DNA from: Diorhabda sublineata
Lineage: Eukaryota > Arthropoda > Insecta > Coleoptera > Chrysomelidae
NCBI RefSeq assembly: GCF_026230105.1
Contig: NC_079474.1
Span: 36,408,294-36,472,293 of the forward strand
Reading direction: 5' to 3'
Length of the DNA: 64,000 nucleotides
Shown here: in pieces, positions 50,001-57,084 of the stretch
Position numbering within the stretch: the first letter of the stretch is position 1
How the letters are laid out: every line of letters begins with the position of its first letter
The notes under the pieces: model-generated
What the model saw: the letters and a program-made list of their open reading frames with translations, nothing else
Told to the model about the DNA's origin: nothing
The model's database searches: none
Made by a program: the position numbers and the translations under genes

Positions 50001-50100
50001 CGGATCTTCTCCATCGGTTTCTCCAGACGGTGAAAATAGCAGATCTCCAAAAAGATCTCCTTCGTCGTCAAGAAGGTCATCTCCAGCTGGATCCTCCTAA
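20637..50100 (+). CDS. Tdc2: Tyrosine decarboxylase (Tdc2-like), complete, 11 coding exons
   Basis: PLP-dependent group II decarboxylase that converts tyrosine to tyramine, the first step of tyramine/octopamine synthesis in insect neurons. Joined exons 20637-20951, 21231-21282, 21340-21410, 21513-21749, 32875-33150, 34317-34580, 36711-36876, 38912-38982, 46927-47135, 49618-49701 and 49947-50100 give 632 residues; all introns are GT-AG and every phase agrees. Motifs: YICSYMENIDTRRVTPNIEP, MPGVTHWQHPRFHAYFPSGN, YCSREAHSCVEKAA (active-site His193), HVDAAYAGG (Asp273), NTNPNKWLL (PLP Lys305), PLSRRFRSLKIWFVLRSYG. The start at 20637 follows two acceptor-like AGs, so upstream 5' UTR exons are likely; an in-frame ATG at 20583 is upstream of them. 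The long post-catalytic region with KRSFFVRMVSDPKIYNP favours a tyrosine over a DOPA or histidine decarboxylase. Tdc1 versus Tdc2 is inferred from length and C-terminus. Confidence 0.95.
21231..21282 (+). CDS. Tdc2: Tdc coding exon 2
   Basis: AASPALTELETIVLDWLG after a TTAACAG acceptor; leaves one base of a Gly codon. Confidence 0.95.
21340..21410 (+). CDS. Tdc2: Tdc coding exon 3
   Basis: KAIGLPDQFLAFKEGSKGGG then VIQ, followed by donor GTACGT. Contains the glycine-rich PLP phosphate-loop approach. Confidence 0.95.
21513..21749 (+). CDS. Tdc2: Tdc coding exon 4
   Basis: Residues 147-225, starting TSASECVLVSMLAARAQAIK and including AYCSREAHSCVEKAAMICF with His193. Donor GTAAGT opens an 11.1-kb intron. 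Confidence 0.96.
22650..23110 (-). mobile_element. LINE RNase H domain, C-terminal part (degenerate)
   Basis: Minus-strand frames read ITSIDSQPTIKALSSNVIRS (DSQxAxKAL motif), KDKITLHWALEH (altered ITLxWVPGH), then KPFVRSETFCGIGYRAIYKA and RRQANILLG. This is the RNase H and following region of Jockey/R1-type LINEs. Stops interrupt it. Confidence 0.7.
23855..23965 (+). repeat. Dispersed repeat, copy 1 (Helitron-linked family)
   Basis: About 110 bp sharing GAAACAGAAGAGACCTAAAA and flanking sequence with the reverse complement of 63340-63445, which lies beside the Helitron helicase at the right edge. Confidence 0.6.
24288..24350 (+). repeat. (TA)n microsatellite
   Basis: About 63 bp of uninterrupted TA dinucleotides. 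Confidence 0.97.
24680..24780 (-). mobile_element. Possible Jockey-type LINE scrap
   Basis: Minus strand gives KLLVYNAIIRPII, like the KLLIYNAIIRPIxTYG segment after the RT domain of Jockey LINEs. Very short. Confidence 0.3.
25350..25880 (-). mobile_element. Internally deleted Tc1/mariner-type (DDE_3) transposase relic
   Basis: Minus strand: an N-terminal helix-turn-helix scrap TGVSERSIVKSEI near 25875-25835 is followed directly by the C-terminal catalytic block YAILRLPPYHPYLNPFELVW near 25610-25550 and SMDAITDNFMI near 25420-25390. The middle of the transposase with the first two catalytic residues is missing. Stops are present. Confidence 0.6.
25960..26430. repeat. MITE-like palindromic element
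   Basis: Left GTGACGTAGAAAG at about 25986 pairs with CTTTCTACGTCAC at about 26389. The neighbouring ATTAAATAGCACTGAAA pairs imperfectly with TTTCAGTATTTACTTA. The roughly 470-bp interior has no long open frame with recognisable motifs. Outer ends not resolved. Confidence 0.5.
27180..27510 (-). mobile_element. Internally deleted mariner relic
   Basis: Minus strand: TVENIEKLRRMTKEEPRSTY with FKAILG (27450-27350) resembles the helix-turn-helix linker of mariner transposases. YYLKKHLRDQCLTTENKMDEA (27260-27180) resembles the LKKHLRGxRFxTxEEVKEA segment after the third catalytic Asp. The catalytic core between them is gone. Confidence 0.45.
28238..28299 (+). repeat. 31-bp tandem duplication inside LINE
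   Basis: CAGTACAATTAATGACATCA and the next 11 bases occur twice back to back (28238-28268 and 28269-28299) without mismatch. Confidence 0.9.
29456..29476 (+). repeat. (TC)n microsatellite
   Basis: About 20 bp of TC dinucleotides at the 3' side of the LINE fragment. Confidence 0.9.
30318..30850 (+). repeat. Left inverted arm (shorter)
   Basis: Pairs with the reverse complement of 31694-32472 over its whole length with scattered substitutions and one 232-bp gap at TCGATAT (30701-30707). Confidence 0.75.
30890..31342 (-). pseudogene. Repeat-associated protein remnant (LPPT/Cys-rich)
   Basis: Minus frame 31342-31106 reads MAEQYLTKVYKKNT, FDQLLYWVYHDKK and VTELPPTSVSIKLHILRAIY. Following frames give SDEFVPSCQCKACISEKS and CVRIGIKCCSFCYCH. 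The order (LPPTSxSxxxHxxRAxY, then a CxC...C..CxC cluster) matches uncharacterised proteins that recur in arthropod genomes and appear TE-borne; this is recalled, not searched. At least one frameshift separates the two parts. Function unknown. Confidence 0.5.
31694..32472 (-). repeat. Right inverted arm (longer)
   Basis: Contains the 232-bp block (31842-32073) that the left arm lacks, bounded on both sides by ATATCGA. Confidence 0.75.
32473..32874. other. End of Tdc intron 4, nothing assigned
   Basis: AT-rich. Ends in the TTATTTTGTAG acceptor of Tdc exon 5. Confidence 0.5.
32875..33150 (+). CDS. Tdc2: Tdc coding exon 5 (PLP lysine)
   Basis: Residues 226-317: AMEEDETMGLIPFFVSTTLG, WLHVDAAYAGG and NTNPNKWLLTNFDCSTYW. 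Lys305 forms the Schiff base with PLP. Donor GTAATT. Confidence 0.96.
33195..34210 (+). mobile_element. Jockey-type LINE: endonuclease domain scrap and RT start
   Basis: Plus strand: FLAGGDYNAKHSVWGSRTDS (the GDxNAKHxxWGS motif of LINE apurinic endonucleases), MPDLLDFGITKEIDIKRCN and LLSDYTSIIIT (the SSDHxPV motif, mutated to SDYTS). Further on, INIRKTPGLVYV and FDAILRKKIPIK look like the start of an RT domain (KKAPGYDxI ... NAILRxxYFP). Frameshifted; sits in Tdc intron 5. Confidence 0.65.
34317..34580 (+). CDS. Tdc2: Tdc coding exon 6
   Basis: Residues 318-405, VRDRLRLTSALVVDPLYLQH to RRFELCNEVK. Includes DYRHWGVPLSRRFRSLKIWF, the C-terminal part of the decarboxylase domain. Donor GTAAGT. 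Confidence 0.96.
35090..36000 (+). pseudogene. Relic of a widespread arthropod repeat protein (function unknown)
   Basis: Plus-strand frames give, in order, DADFEGMANELKCFS near 35130, FYCERDKELRNYLS near 35285, YQICVDLEMVNMLLSQQSDY at about 35497, LHIKLDIMKQFVKSLDKDGY at about 35722, FLENLGDLREEKG near 35835 and MMSDHFWFPISHFPTHQRRA with LKRSFLKFN near 35910-35995. I recall this order of blocks from uncharacterised proteins found in many copies in arthropod genomes. Many stops and shifts, so dead. Lies in Tdc intron 6. Confidence 0.55.
36181..36558. repeat. MITE-like element, about 380 bp
   Basis: Left GTTTCGTTCGTGGTAGATA and right TATCTACCGCGAACAAAG are imperfect inverted ends (3 mismatches). 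Interior rich in GAACAT/ATGTTC motifs, no coding frame. Just upstream of Tdc exon 7. Confidence 0.6.
36711..36876 (+). CDS. Tdc2: Tdc coding exon 7
   Basis: LGLVCFRLKGSDKLNEKLLS, then GKLHMVPSNVNDKYVIRFCV and NADEEDI, after a TTGTTCCAG acceptor; leaves one base. Confidence 0.96.
36877..37395. other. Tdc intron 7, left part, nothing assigned
   Basis: AT-rich; the 80-codon minus frame at 36947-37189 has no recognisable motif. Confidence 0.4.
37400..37900 (+). mobile_element. Mariner-like transposase relic (plus strand)
   Basis: Frames read LTLNQKRIQTTIS, LRRIIIVDETWRDHYTPDAT (altered IVTGDETW; catalytic Asp kept), VFIDYLQ, and IFHQNNAPSHTLVITIAKIH (second catalytic Asp of QDNAPxH changed to Asn). 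Stops interrupt it. The third Asp block is missing. Confidence 0.7.
37975..38610 (-). mobile_element. Internally deleted mariner, minus strand
   Basis: Minus strand: VIRFLLAEDNSAAEIRRRMS and DGRNEVHDEEGQGRKSVVSD (helix-turn-helix part, with frameshifts), VDRLVKENRIFTIT, then directly ATFFKEGIEKLVHRYDKCLN with DYVEK, the C-terminal tail. The catalytic core is deleted. The right end reads TATACGAGGGCCGTTC on the minus strand, like mariner termini; the left end TACGTTTTTTTCAACC is a partial match. Confidence 0.7.
38912..38982 (+). CDS. Tdc2: Tdc coding exon 8
   Basis: YAWEVIKEFAEELLEAQSSE then KER, with a TTGTTAAG acceptor and GTGAGT donor. Alpha-helical, just after the decarboxylase domain. 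Confidence 0.94.
38983..40455. other. Tdc intron 8, left part, nothing assigned
   Basis: AT-rich, no long open frames, no repeats with clear ends. Confidence 0.4.
40460..40870 (+). mobile_element. Mariner C-terminal half, copy 1 of a shared family
   Basis: Plus strand: DNAPAHKCHVAMQKIRDLRF and YSPDLAPFDYHLFPQLWRSD. The second and third catalytic Asp are separated by 34 residues, the mariner D34D spacing. The tail KHFFKGLETLKIHCNKCIQL ends with EYVK and a stop. A stop precedes DNAPAH and the first half is missing. Same family as 61385-61515. Confidence 0.8.
41038..41089 (+). repeat. (TA)n microsatellite
   Basis: About 52 bp of TA dinucleotides; the overlapping Tyr-Ile frame on the minus strand is an artefact of it. 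Confidence 0.97.
41090..43020. other. Tdc intron 8, nothing assigned
   Basis: Contains a less AT-rich patch at 41095-41480 (ACCACCCGGGCTGG, GACGTTTCGGCTCCCAC) that looks repeat-derived but has no recognisable ends. The remainder is AT-rich. Confidence 0.35.
43030..43290 (+). repeat. Dispersed repeat, copy A
   Basis: AAATCGCCTGCTATGATAAAA and flanking bases resemble 56830-57080 (AAACCGCCTGCTATAGTAAAA), same orientation, diverged. Downstream GGACAT...GCGAATAAGACAAACAATAT also has a counterpart at about 57000-57055. Confidence 0.45.
43375..43833 (-). pseudogene. Unrecognised frame with one stop
   Basis: Two open pieces in the same minus-strand frame (43833-43588 and 43575-43375) separated by one stop. 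Together about 150 codons, with YDDDDEEWLVAGFEALSIHS and a second part rich in Trp, Phe and Met. No family recognised; may be a decayed TE or retrocopy fragment inside Tdc intron 8. Confidence 0.25.
43900..44160 (-). mobile_element. LINE C-terminal fragment
   Basis: Minus strand reads SMISNEHLWNITEKDNIEVK, LTKRKWR, a stop, VGHTLHKSSTNITRQGF and TGKRIKAFL. This is the ISNEELWxxTxQxxIExxIxRRKWRWIGHTLRK tail of endonuclease-RT LINEs. Confidence 0.75.
44160..45800. other. Tdc intron 8, nothing assigned
   Basis: A 60-codon minus-strand frame at 44954-44772 begins MLSRMKFGECDGDSAP but has no recognised homologue. The patch 45110-45235 is less AT-rich. No structural repeat seen. Confidence 0.35.
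45812..45894. repeat. Two adjacent hairpin palindromes
   Basis: AAAAGCGTGAAAAAAT (45812-45827) pairs perfectly with ATTTTTTCACGCTTTT (45842-45857) around a 14-base loop. Directly after it GTTAAAAAAAGTG (45860-45872) pairs with TCATTTTTTAAC (45883-45894), one mismatch. Confidence 0.8.
46185..46765. repeat. MITE-like element with GC-rich inverted ends
   Basis: Left end (46185-46385) and right end (46630-46755) are GC-richer and inverted relative to each other: left CCCAGACTTGGGACAAG and TTGGAAACCGTTATTGGCAC versus the reverse complement of the right, CCCCAGACTTGAACGAC and TTGGCAAACCGATAATGG. The middle is AT-rich with no coding frame. CCAGACTTGG-type motifs recur within the ends. Confidence 0.55.
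46927..47135 (+). CDS. Tdc2: Tdc coding exon 9
   Basis: ELQDEVFDLLERKKKETLAH, KRSFFVRMVSDPKIYNPSIA, then a variable segment to NITIEPPS. The KRSFFVRMVSDPKIYNP block is a hallmark of insect tyrosine decarboxylase C-termini. TTTCAG acceptor and GTAAGT donor. Confidence 0.95.
47136..48825. other. Tdc intron 9, left part
   Basis: AT-rich with a GA microsatellite at 47892-47914. The plus-strand 89-codon frame at 48384-48653 shows no known motif. Confidence 0.4.
47892..47914 (+). repeat. (GA)n microsatellite
   Basis: About 22 bp of GA dinucleotides. Confidence 0.93.
48830..48990 (-). mobile_element. Possible Tc1/mariner transposase scrap
   Basis: Minus strand reads PAEDIWALLSSKVYDGGWQA, resembling NPIENIWGxLxRKVYxxGRQ after the third catalytic residue of Tc1/mariner transposases. 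Short and isolated. Confidence 0.4.
49618..49701 (+). CDS. Tdc2: Tdc coding exon 10
   Basis: Completes SSSSWISWPLAFLFQGIAED then GSASDLPL, joined in phase 2 at both sides; TATTACAG acceptor and GTAAAT donor. The open frame continues neatly into RFRHLDTKVRLK of the last exon. Confidence 0.93.
49947..50100 (+). CDS. Tdc2: Tdc coding exon 11 (stop codon)
   Basis: FRHLDTKVRLKTSGKGQNGS, then a low-complexity tail of Ser, Arg and Pro (RSPKRSPSSSRRSSPAGSS) ending in TAA at 50098-50100. Confidence 0.95.
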
Positions 50101-50420
50101 ACCATTAATAGCTCTCTATTATAGGGTGATTCTTTAGGAGAAATTTTAAATCTAAACATTTGGGCAGATGTTTCCAAATGTACCATAATAATCTAGAAGT
50201 TTAAATTAACTATCCCAGATCGAGATCATATTTACGAGGTAGGTCAAAGTTCGTTAGAAAAAAGATTTATCTCTTATCTATTTTCACAAATAATAAAATA
50301 GTAGGCAAACTGTTAGAAACATTTTTCTAATATCCTTAGATTCTACAGGTCTTAATGAAAAGGTAGGTTATAAATTGAGCCAATATAAGGGAATCAAAAG
50401 CATCTTGATTAAATAAAAGT
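50101..50420 (+). terminator. Tdc 3' UTR with candidate polyadenylation signals
   Basis: AATAAA hexamers at about 50292-50297 and 50412-50417 follow the stop. No transcript data, so the true end is uncertain. Confidence 0.35.
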
Positions 50421-51980
50421 TACCTTATTCTAACTATTGGAACATAAACAAAAAATTACATCCCTTGGAAGGTACAAAATAGATTTATTTTGATATGTCA
50501 AGAAGATTTTGTAATAAAAATGCATACATATCTCTCTTATTATAAGATCATCTTGTTCATCATCCATTAATTAACAAATATATTTGGTACCGTTTTATAA
50601 AGTAAAATCGATTTATTTATCTAACGAATTTGATTTGCACTTCCAATGATTTGATACCTCAATTATGGTACCACGATACACGTTCACCTTTATGAAACCT
50701 CAAAAGCAAAAGCCAGTAGTATTAAGACATCTAGCTGGTCAATAAATAGCTGTATCAGGGTCTTTTCAATTCAATATCCAAGATAATACCGTACATTTTG
50801 TCTACAATTCCCTCTTTCTACTACTTATATCAATCGTGCTGTACGCAGCTCTAGTTGGAATATACTACCAAGAGCTATAGGTAACAATTCCATGCTCAGT
50901 AAAATATAGGCTTGACGCATGTAGTGAAAGACACTTAGTATCTCAGAAGTCAGTAGACCTACCGAGAATAGTACTAGAAGATTAAGAGATCGTGAACTAA
51001 ATTTTTGACACTAAACATTTGACACGACCAGCAATGCAGATTCCAAGAAGAATAATAAGAAAGAAGAGGATTCAGCTCATGCCACCCCCTTTACGCGTGC
51101 TACTGGTATGCTTTGTTTAAAAGATTAAATGGTAGAGGAAGTATGTGGGACCCGAGCAGGCGCTATATGCAAATATTGCAAACAGTAACTAGCACGTGCG
51201 CATCTAATTAAATAGTAACTAACCTATAATTTCTATAATTTAGAATTTACATTAATTTTCGAAACTTTGGCATTGTCGTAATTATATATTTGAATTTTAA
51301 TCTAAGATCTACGGTAAAAGATTCTGCAATAAATTAAAAAAATAAATTTTTGAGGTCGTATTAGTTGCAAAGGACCCGTTGCCATCTGAAGTTAAAAAAA
51401 CAGAAGATATTCCCTATTTTGTGATTAAAATGAGCTGATCTCATATTTTTCTCATCCTATATTTTCCTCTTCCAAGAACACTGGTAAAGTATTTTGTAAG
51501 AACAGGAATTAGTAGGCACCATTTAAGTTATGTGGAATAAATATTAATTCTATAAAATCATTATTCATAATACCTGCCCAAAATCATTTAAAGTGTGATT
51601 TATCATTTAACGGAGTATGAATAATGGAAACGATATTATGATTTTTTTCCATTAAGAATCAGTCGCTAAAGCCGATTCTTCCATAATAATCGCCATCTAG
51701 TCATTCATGAGCCAAGTGCAAAGGATGGAGCTTCTGTTCATTCACTCTTCTGTAAACCATTATGTTAACGACAGTTTATCGACCGACTATTACCCTTGTA
51801 CTTCTTCTAGAGTTATTTAGACCAATTCTTCATCATTTATATCAATTTTTATTGGAAATAAATAATCGTCTGTCTACTGTAATACGATTAAATATTTTTT
51901 CTGTACCTATGATTATCAGAATTACAGATAATTATCTGAAACTTTGTTTTAACCTGACCTGTAAACTATCTGTAAACACG
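50420..51980. other. Intergenic, nothing assigned
   Basis: Includes a 73-codon plus frame (51762-51983) beginning MLTTVYRPTITLVLLLELF, signal-peptide-like but unsupported. Confidence 0.35.
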
Positions 51981-51984
51981 TAAA

Positions 51985-52411
51985 CCATTATAACAAAAAG
52001 TTGAATGTAATATATTGCTATATAATTCTTAAACGAACTGTTTATTCTTTAAAAACTACAAATGCTGAACAACCAACTACAAAATTTTTGCCAGAAAATA
52101 CAAAAAATGATGTGTGGTGTCACAATATTGATTTATCTGTACATTATAATTGTGGGGTTTTAGACGCCCAAAACATTTTATGCGATACCAATTACGTCGT
52201 TTCATATAAAAATGCTGTTAAGATAATAAAGTCATGTACTAATTATTATTGCAAAGAGTTAAAAGAAATATCGGAAAAAACTGATTTGTATGAATTTTTT
52301 TATGTGGAAGTGAAGTTATGTTTAATCGAAGTTTTTGATCCTATAATACATGGTTCATTTTATGACATACTTTCCTGTTACATCCTCTATAAGTTGCAAC
52401 AATGTTATTAG
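51985..52411 (+). CDS. Unrecognised Cys-rich open frame with poly(A) signal
   Basis: Open for about 140 codons and contains no ATG, so if real it is a downstream exon. Contains KNDVWCHNIDLSVHYNCGVL, LCDTNYVVSYKNAVKIIKSC and SFYDILSCYILYKLQQCY; nine Cys in total, fairly even. Stop TAG at 52409-52411, then AATAAA at 52456-52461, 45 bases on. The 51762-51983 frame upstream could supply a hydrophobic N-terminus, but I find no good splice pair linking them. No family recognised; a decayed TE ORF is the alternative. Confidence 0.3.
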
Positions 52412-52455
52412 AATAATGTCATGTGCTCTCCTAATTTAGTTAAATGCTCTCTAGA

Positions 52456-52461
52456 AATAAA
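52456..52461 (+). terminator. Poly(A) signal AATAAA after the Cys-rich frame
   Basis: Canonical hexamer 45 bases past the stop; chance occurrence is easy in DNA this AT-rich. Confidence 0.3.
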
Positions 52462-52469
52462 CGTATGGT

Positions 52470-55400
52470 TTAATGAATTGTATGTTGCATTTATAATATT
52501 TCGAGCTAGAAAGATGAATATTTTAAATCTTATTCATATTGTTACATTAGTACGAGTATTAATTATAAAGATAAAGTGATAGATAAAAAAATTCAGCTTT
52601 CGTTATTACCGTTGATGGTGGAGCTTCTCAATATTACATATAAATTGAATGGATTGTCCTAATAACAAGTTCCTATAAAAAGAATCACCCTGTATACAAT
52701 TAATACGTATATACTTGCAATCCTAAATGTAGAATATTATATTGGTTTGAAAATCTTTAAGGTTTTCAAAAATAAATGATTGAAATTTGTAATGACTTTC
52801 CATTACCTCTTTACCTTTACAAAATTTCTTCATTAATTATCTGATTAATTCAATTAAAACTGCTCGATATTTCCACAACCTGTGTTACGTGATTTTCCTT
52901 CTGCAGCTTGCAATTGATGAATTATTCAAGAAAAATATTCATATTGAGAGATAAACTAAATGCTTTGATTTTGTTTTTATTCACACTCGATTAGTAAATG
53001 AGTGAACAGATATAGGCAAATCAAATTTAATAAAAAGCAGATTTTATAGATCGTGACTGATATATTTCATTGAGAATCTCCTAAAAAGCTGGATTCGACA
53101 ATTACCACGTGAATATAATTTATTCCCAATAAACAATGACTCACAGTTTACATTTTGTGCACTAAATATATCCCACTGAACGTTACAAATCGTTGGCAGA
53201 TCACCAGAAATAATGGTCCACCAAACATATCATTTGTTTATTCTCTAGATAAGGTAATGTAAATAAGTCTAAAATATATTATGGGCGTTAGAATAACGCT
53301 ACTGAACTAAATATTTAACTAAGTCACTTTTTCAAATAGATTGAATCAACCTATACAAATTTGGGATAGAATAATAGGAAAACGATCAGCTTTCTAAAGT
53401 TTAGAACAGATTTTACTCTTTACTTAATGCCAATACCTAGAAATAAATATTTGTACAACTCCACACTGTTCATCATTTGGGCAGAAAGATCTCAATTTAC
53501 CCCAGTAAGTTCCTTATGTTTATTTGAGTCGAGATAAAATATTTTGAAAAGGATTATACCTACAGTCGGAAAGGGAATAAAGATATTAATTGTAAAAAAC
53601 AGAGGTTAGTTGCTTTAAATCTTAAAGACAAGATCCATTGAATCAATATAGCTTCTATCTTGAGTAGGACCAATATTCCAAATGACCTATAAAATTTGCA
53701 GTGGACAAATTGAATATTATTGGACAAGGTAGTGTAATGTATCTTCGAGCTAACCACTGATAGTCTATCATATTCGTTGTATTAAAACATTGAAACTACT
53801 TTGAGATAAACTATTTATCAAATAATAAAATACTAAGTAGTTAAACGTGGTTTCAATAATCCGAGGACCATACTCGAACAAACGCCAAAATGTTAAGACA
53901 TCTATCTGTTTATAGACCTCTCTTAAATACTAAAAAATCCTATTGTATGAAAGGTTATAATTATCTATAAGTATGGTCGTTATGGTCACATAATTACAAA
54001 AAAGTACATAATTTGATACCTTAATGGAACTCAAGTGTCCAAGGGATACCTGTAATCAATCATCTATGATATGGGTCCCTATTAAGATCGTTTATCATAA
54101 ATCTTAATAAATACAATAAACCTTGAATTTAAGTAGCTGAATTCATGATTTTTCAGTCACATTAATATAAGAAAGAAATTTGGTAATCCAAGAGGATACA
54201 TTTATGGAGGGTAAAAATAAGGTATGTTATTGTATCCTTCAACTAAATGATAAATGATAAATTGTATCTTTGTCTAAGTTACATCTGTGCAAATTTTTTA
54301 AATGGGAAATTATTATGTCAAAACAGGTAGTATTTTCTTATAACCAGCAAGATCACCTGACATTTACATATTTATCTATTATGGAGAGGAGGTCACGAAG
54401 ATGTTGTTATTAAAAGGTAATATAGACGTGGCGGCCAAAATATCAGCTGAGACATGAACCCCAAAAAGCTGGGAGTCATTCTGGAACAAGGACTACGTCG
54501 ACTATATAAGAGAGAGTAAACGAAAAGATTAATAGAAAGGCGATATACGATCCAAGCTAAAAATGAGAACAAAGGGCGATCATTATATCAATCAAATTAG
54601 TTACATATGGATTTCTTGTTAATTTTCTGCGCAATACTACTCTATAATTGAATTCGAATTGCAAACTTCATCGATAATTTTTTCTTACATGGTCCCATTC
54701 TTGCGATTTCTTGGATTAAACTATCAATATTTCTACAGTCATTAAATCATTAATGAGGTTTTTACAACTGATTAAAAATGTATTTAACGTGTTACTGTTA
54801 CCATCGGTTTAATGTTATCAATTCTAGATTTTAAAAGATCCCAGCTCATTTCAGTCATAGTTAAATTCCAATTTATTATTTTCAAAGTATTAGTAAATTT
54901 TGATCATCAAAATCAAAATTAATTATTTCATCAATATCTTTCATGAAAATCAATTGAATTGACTGCCTATAATAAGCAATTATTCACCATAAACAGAATT
55001 TAACTATAGTTACCAAAATTCTTATACAGAAGGGTTTGCGAAGGTAAAAAGATAAAAGCACTTATAGATTGGTTGTTAATTCGATTGCAACGCTTTCCTG
55101 GTCCTTTTTCATGATTCCCTGCTCCTTCTGCCACTAATTCGAAAGTTTATAAGTTCGAAATACGCAGTTGAGATGTAGAAACTCCAAGATCTGAATATCA
55201 CTTACGACGCACTGGTAATTTCCGAAATCCGTGACTGACCTTACTGACTGCGCCAATTATATATTTAAACTTTAAACGAATTTGTATTTTTAAAAACTCT
55301 AAGGAGAAAATTAAATAAACTTTACGTTTTGTAACCAATAAATCTGAATCTGATTCCCAATCCAATTACTGCAATTATTTATCAAGTACGATTTCCATTT

Positions 55401-56825
55401 TCCCTATTTTCTCGAAACGGCTTTCAAAGTTAAAATGGACGGTACTGTTTCTCGCTGGTATTTTAATGTAGGTGACTGTAAATATTATTGCTACACGTGT
55501 CTCTAGGATAGCTTTACTTTTAGACTATAACCAATAAATCTGGGTTCAATTCCTATTGCGAAACGTCTGATTTATTTTTCCATTACCGAAAATTATTTGA
55601 AGTAGTTCCTTACTTTACTCTCCTTTGCCCATTTACCTAAGTCGCTCAAAATGGTGAAATCGAGATTTAGGACTCAATGTCACTTGTTATAATATTTTTT
55701 AAAGTTCCTTTCGAAAATCAAAATATTATTGGACAAAAAAAGATACAAGGTTTTAAAATAAATTTTATTACATTTTTAACTATAAACAGGCCAAATAAAA
55801 ATGATGAAAACAAAAAATAAAAAACAAGAAAAATGAAAAATAATGTTTAGAATCATCTCCTTGTTACTGTCGTTGCCAGAAATCATATTTTCTACAAACA
55901 AGTAACTAAGATAGTTTACAATACGATACAATGAAAGGATTAAAATACACTAACGGTTAAATATTGGTTAATATGTGTTGATGGTTGCATCTCGATTTTG
56001 TCTGGGACTACGTTCTAACGTATTTCGCCTATTAGCTCTATTCTTATACTTTTGCAAAGGATACAAAAAGAAATTTATGAAACCTGGCGAATCTAATTAG
56101 GTATTGTGATCGAATTATTGTTTTGTCGTCAGTCTCTGTGAGCAAAGTTTAAATTAAACCTGATCGCTAAAAGTAGGGCGAAATCAAGACCAAAAAGTCG
56201 TTACAGACATACAACTAATAAAAGCGTGTAGAAAAGACAAAATTTTTTTCGATGAAAAAATATTTATTGTTGATAGATATGTAAAACAAAAATGGATTAA
56301 TTGTATGCTCAAACCAACTACAAAATAAATTACTTTATTATGTGTATAAACATTCGTAATATCATGTTTGAAACATTAGTTTGTAAATGGGTTGATGTCA
56401 GGGCTGGCTCTAGTCATATTGTATACAAAAATTCCACAATTTCCTAGAACGTTCTTATTTCTTGAATATACTTTAAATATACTTGGAATTCCTTCTTTTA
56501 CGATTGCTCGTCAATAACTTCAGATAGCGGCTGTTACATATCAATAAGTTAATCTAACGTTCAAAGTGAAAATAAACTCTTATATTACGATTAAATTTCA
56601 AATAAAGGTTGAAATACTTAAAAAAACCATAAAAAAATTCAAACATGATTAATAAATAATATGTAAAAGCCAGATGGAATAATTTCCTCACTCTAATTTG
56701 TTATAATCAGAAAATTCTTAGATAAATACTAAATAAAATTTAAATTAACTGAATGTGTCATGAGCTACAAATATTTTCTTCTAAACCTTCAATCCTTGTT
56801 CTTCCAAACTTCTCGAACAAAAAAC
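52470..56825. other. Intergenic, little assigned
   Basis: AT-rich. At 54465-54600 the plus strand reads KKLGVILEQGLRRLYKRE, which resembles the KxLGVILDxxLxW segment of Jockey LINEs (weak). No intact gene seen. Confidence 0.35.
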
Positions 56826-56829
56826 ACAA

Positions 56830-57080
56830 CAAATCAATAAATAGATTTTCCTAGAAATTATTTAAAAGAAATACTGTAAATAAACCGCCTGCTATAGTAA
56901 AAAGTTCTAAAAACAAATATTAAAGGCACGTCTGTCATTTACAAAAAGTAGACGAAAGGCGCCGGTTGATTTCGTTGAAGTTTAAAATTACATTGTAGCT
57001 GGACACGGCCGGCCTAAAGACACATTTCGCGAACATGTTCGTAACAATATACATTTGTTATTTCAATGGTATTGCTGTAT
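56830..57080 (+). repeat. Dispersed repeat, copy B
   Basis: Diverged relative of 43030-43290, same orientation. Confidence 0.45.
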
Positions 57081-57084
57081 TCTG

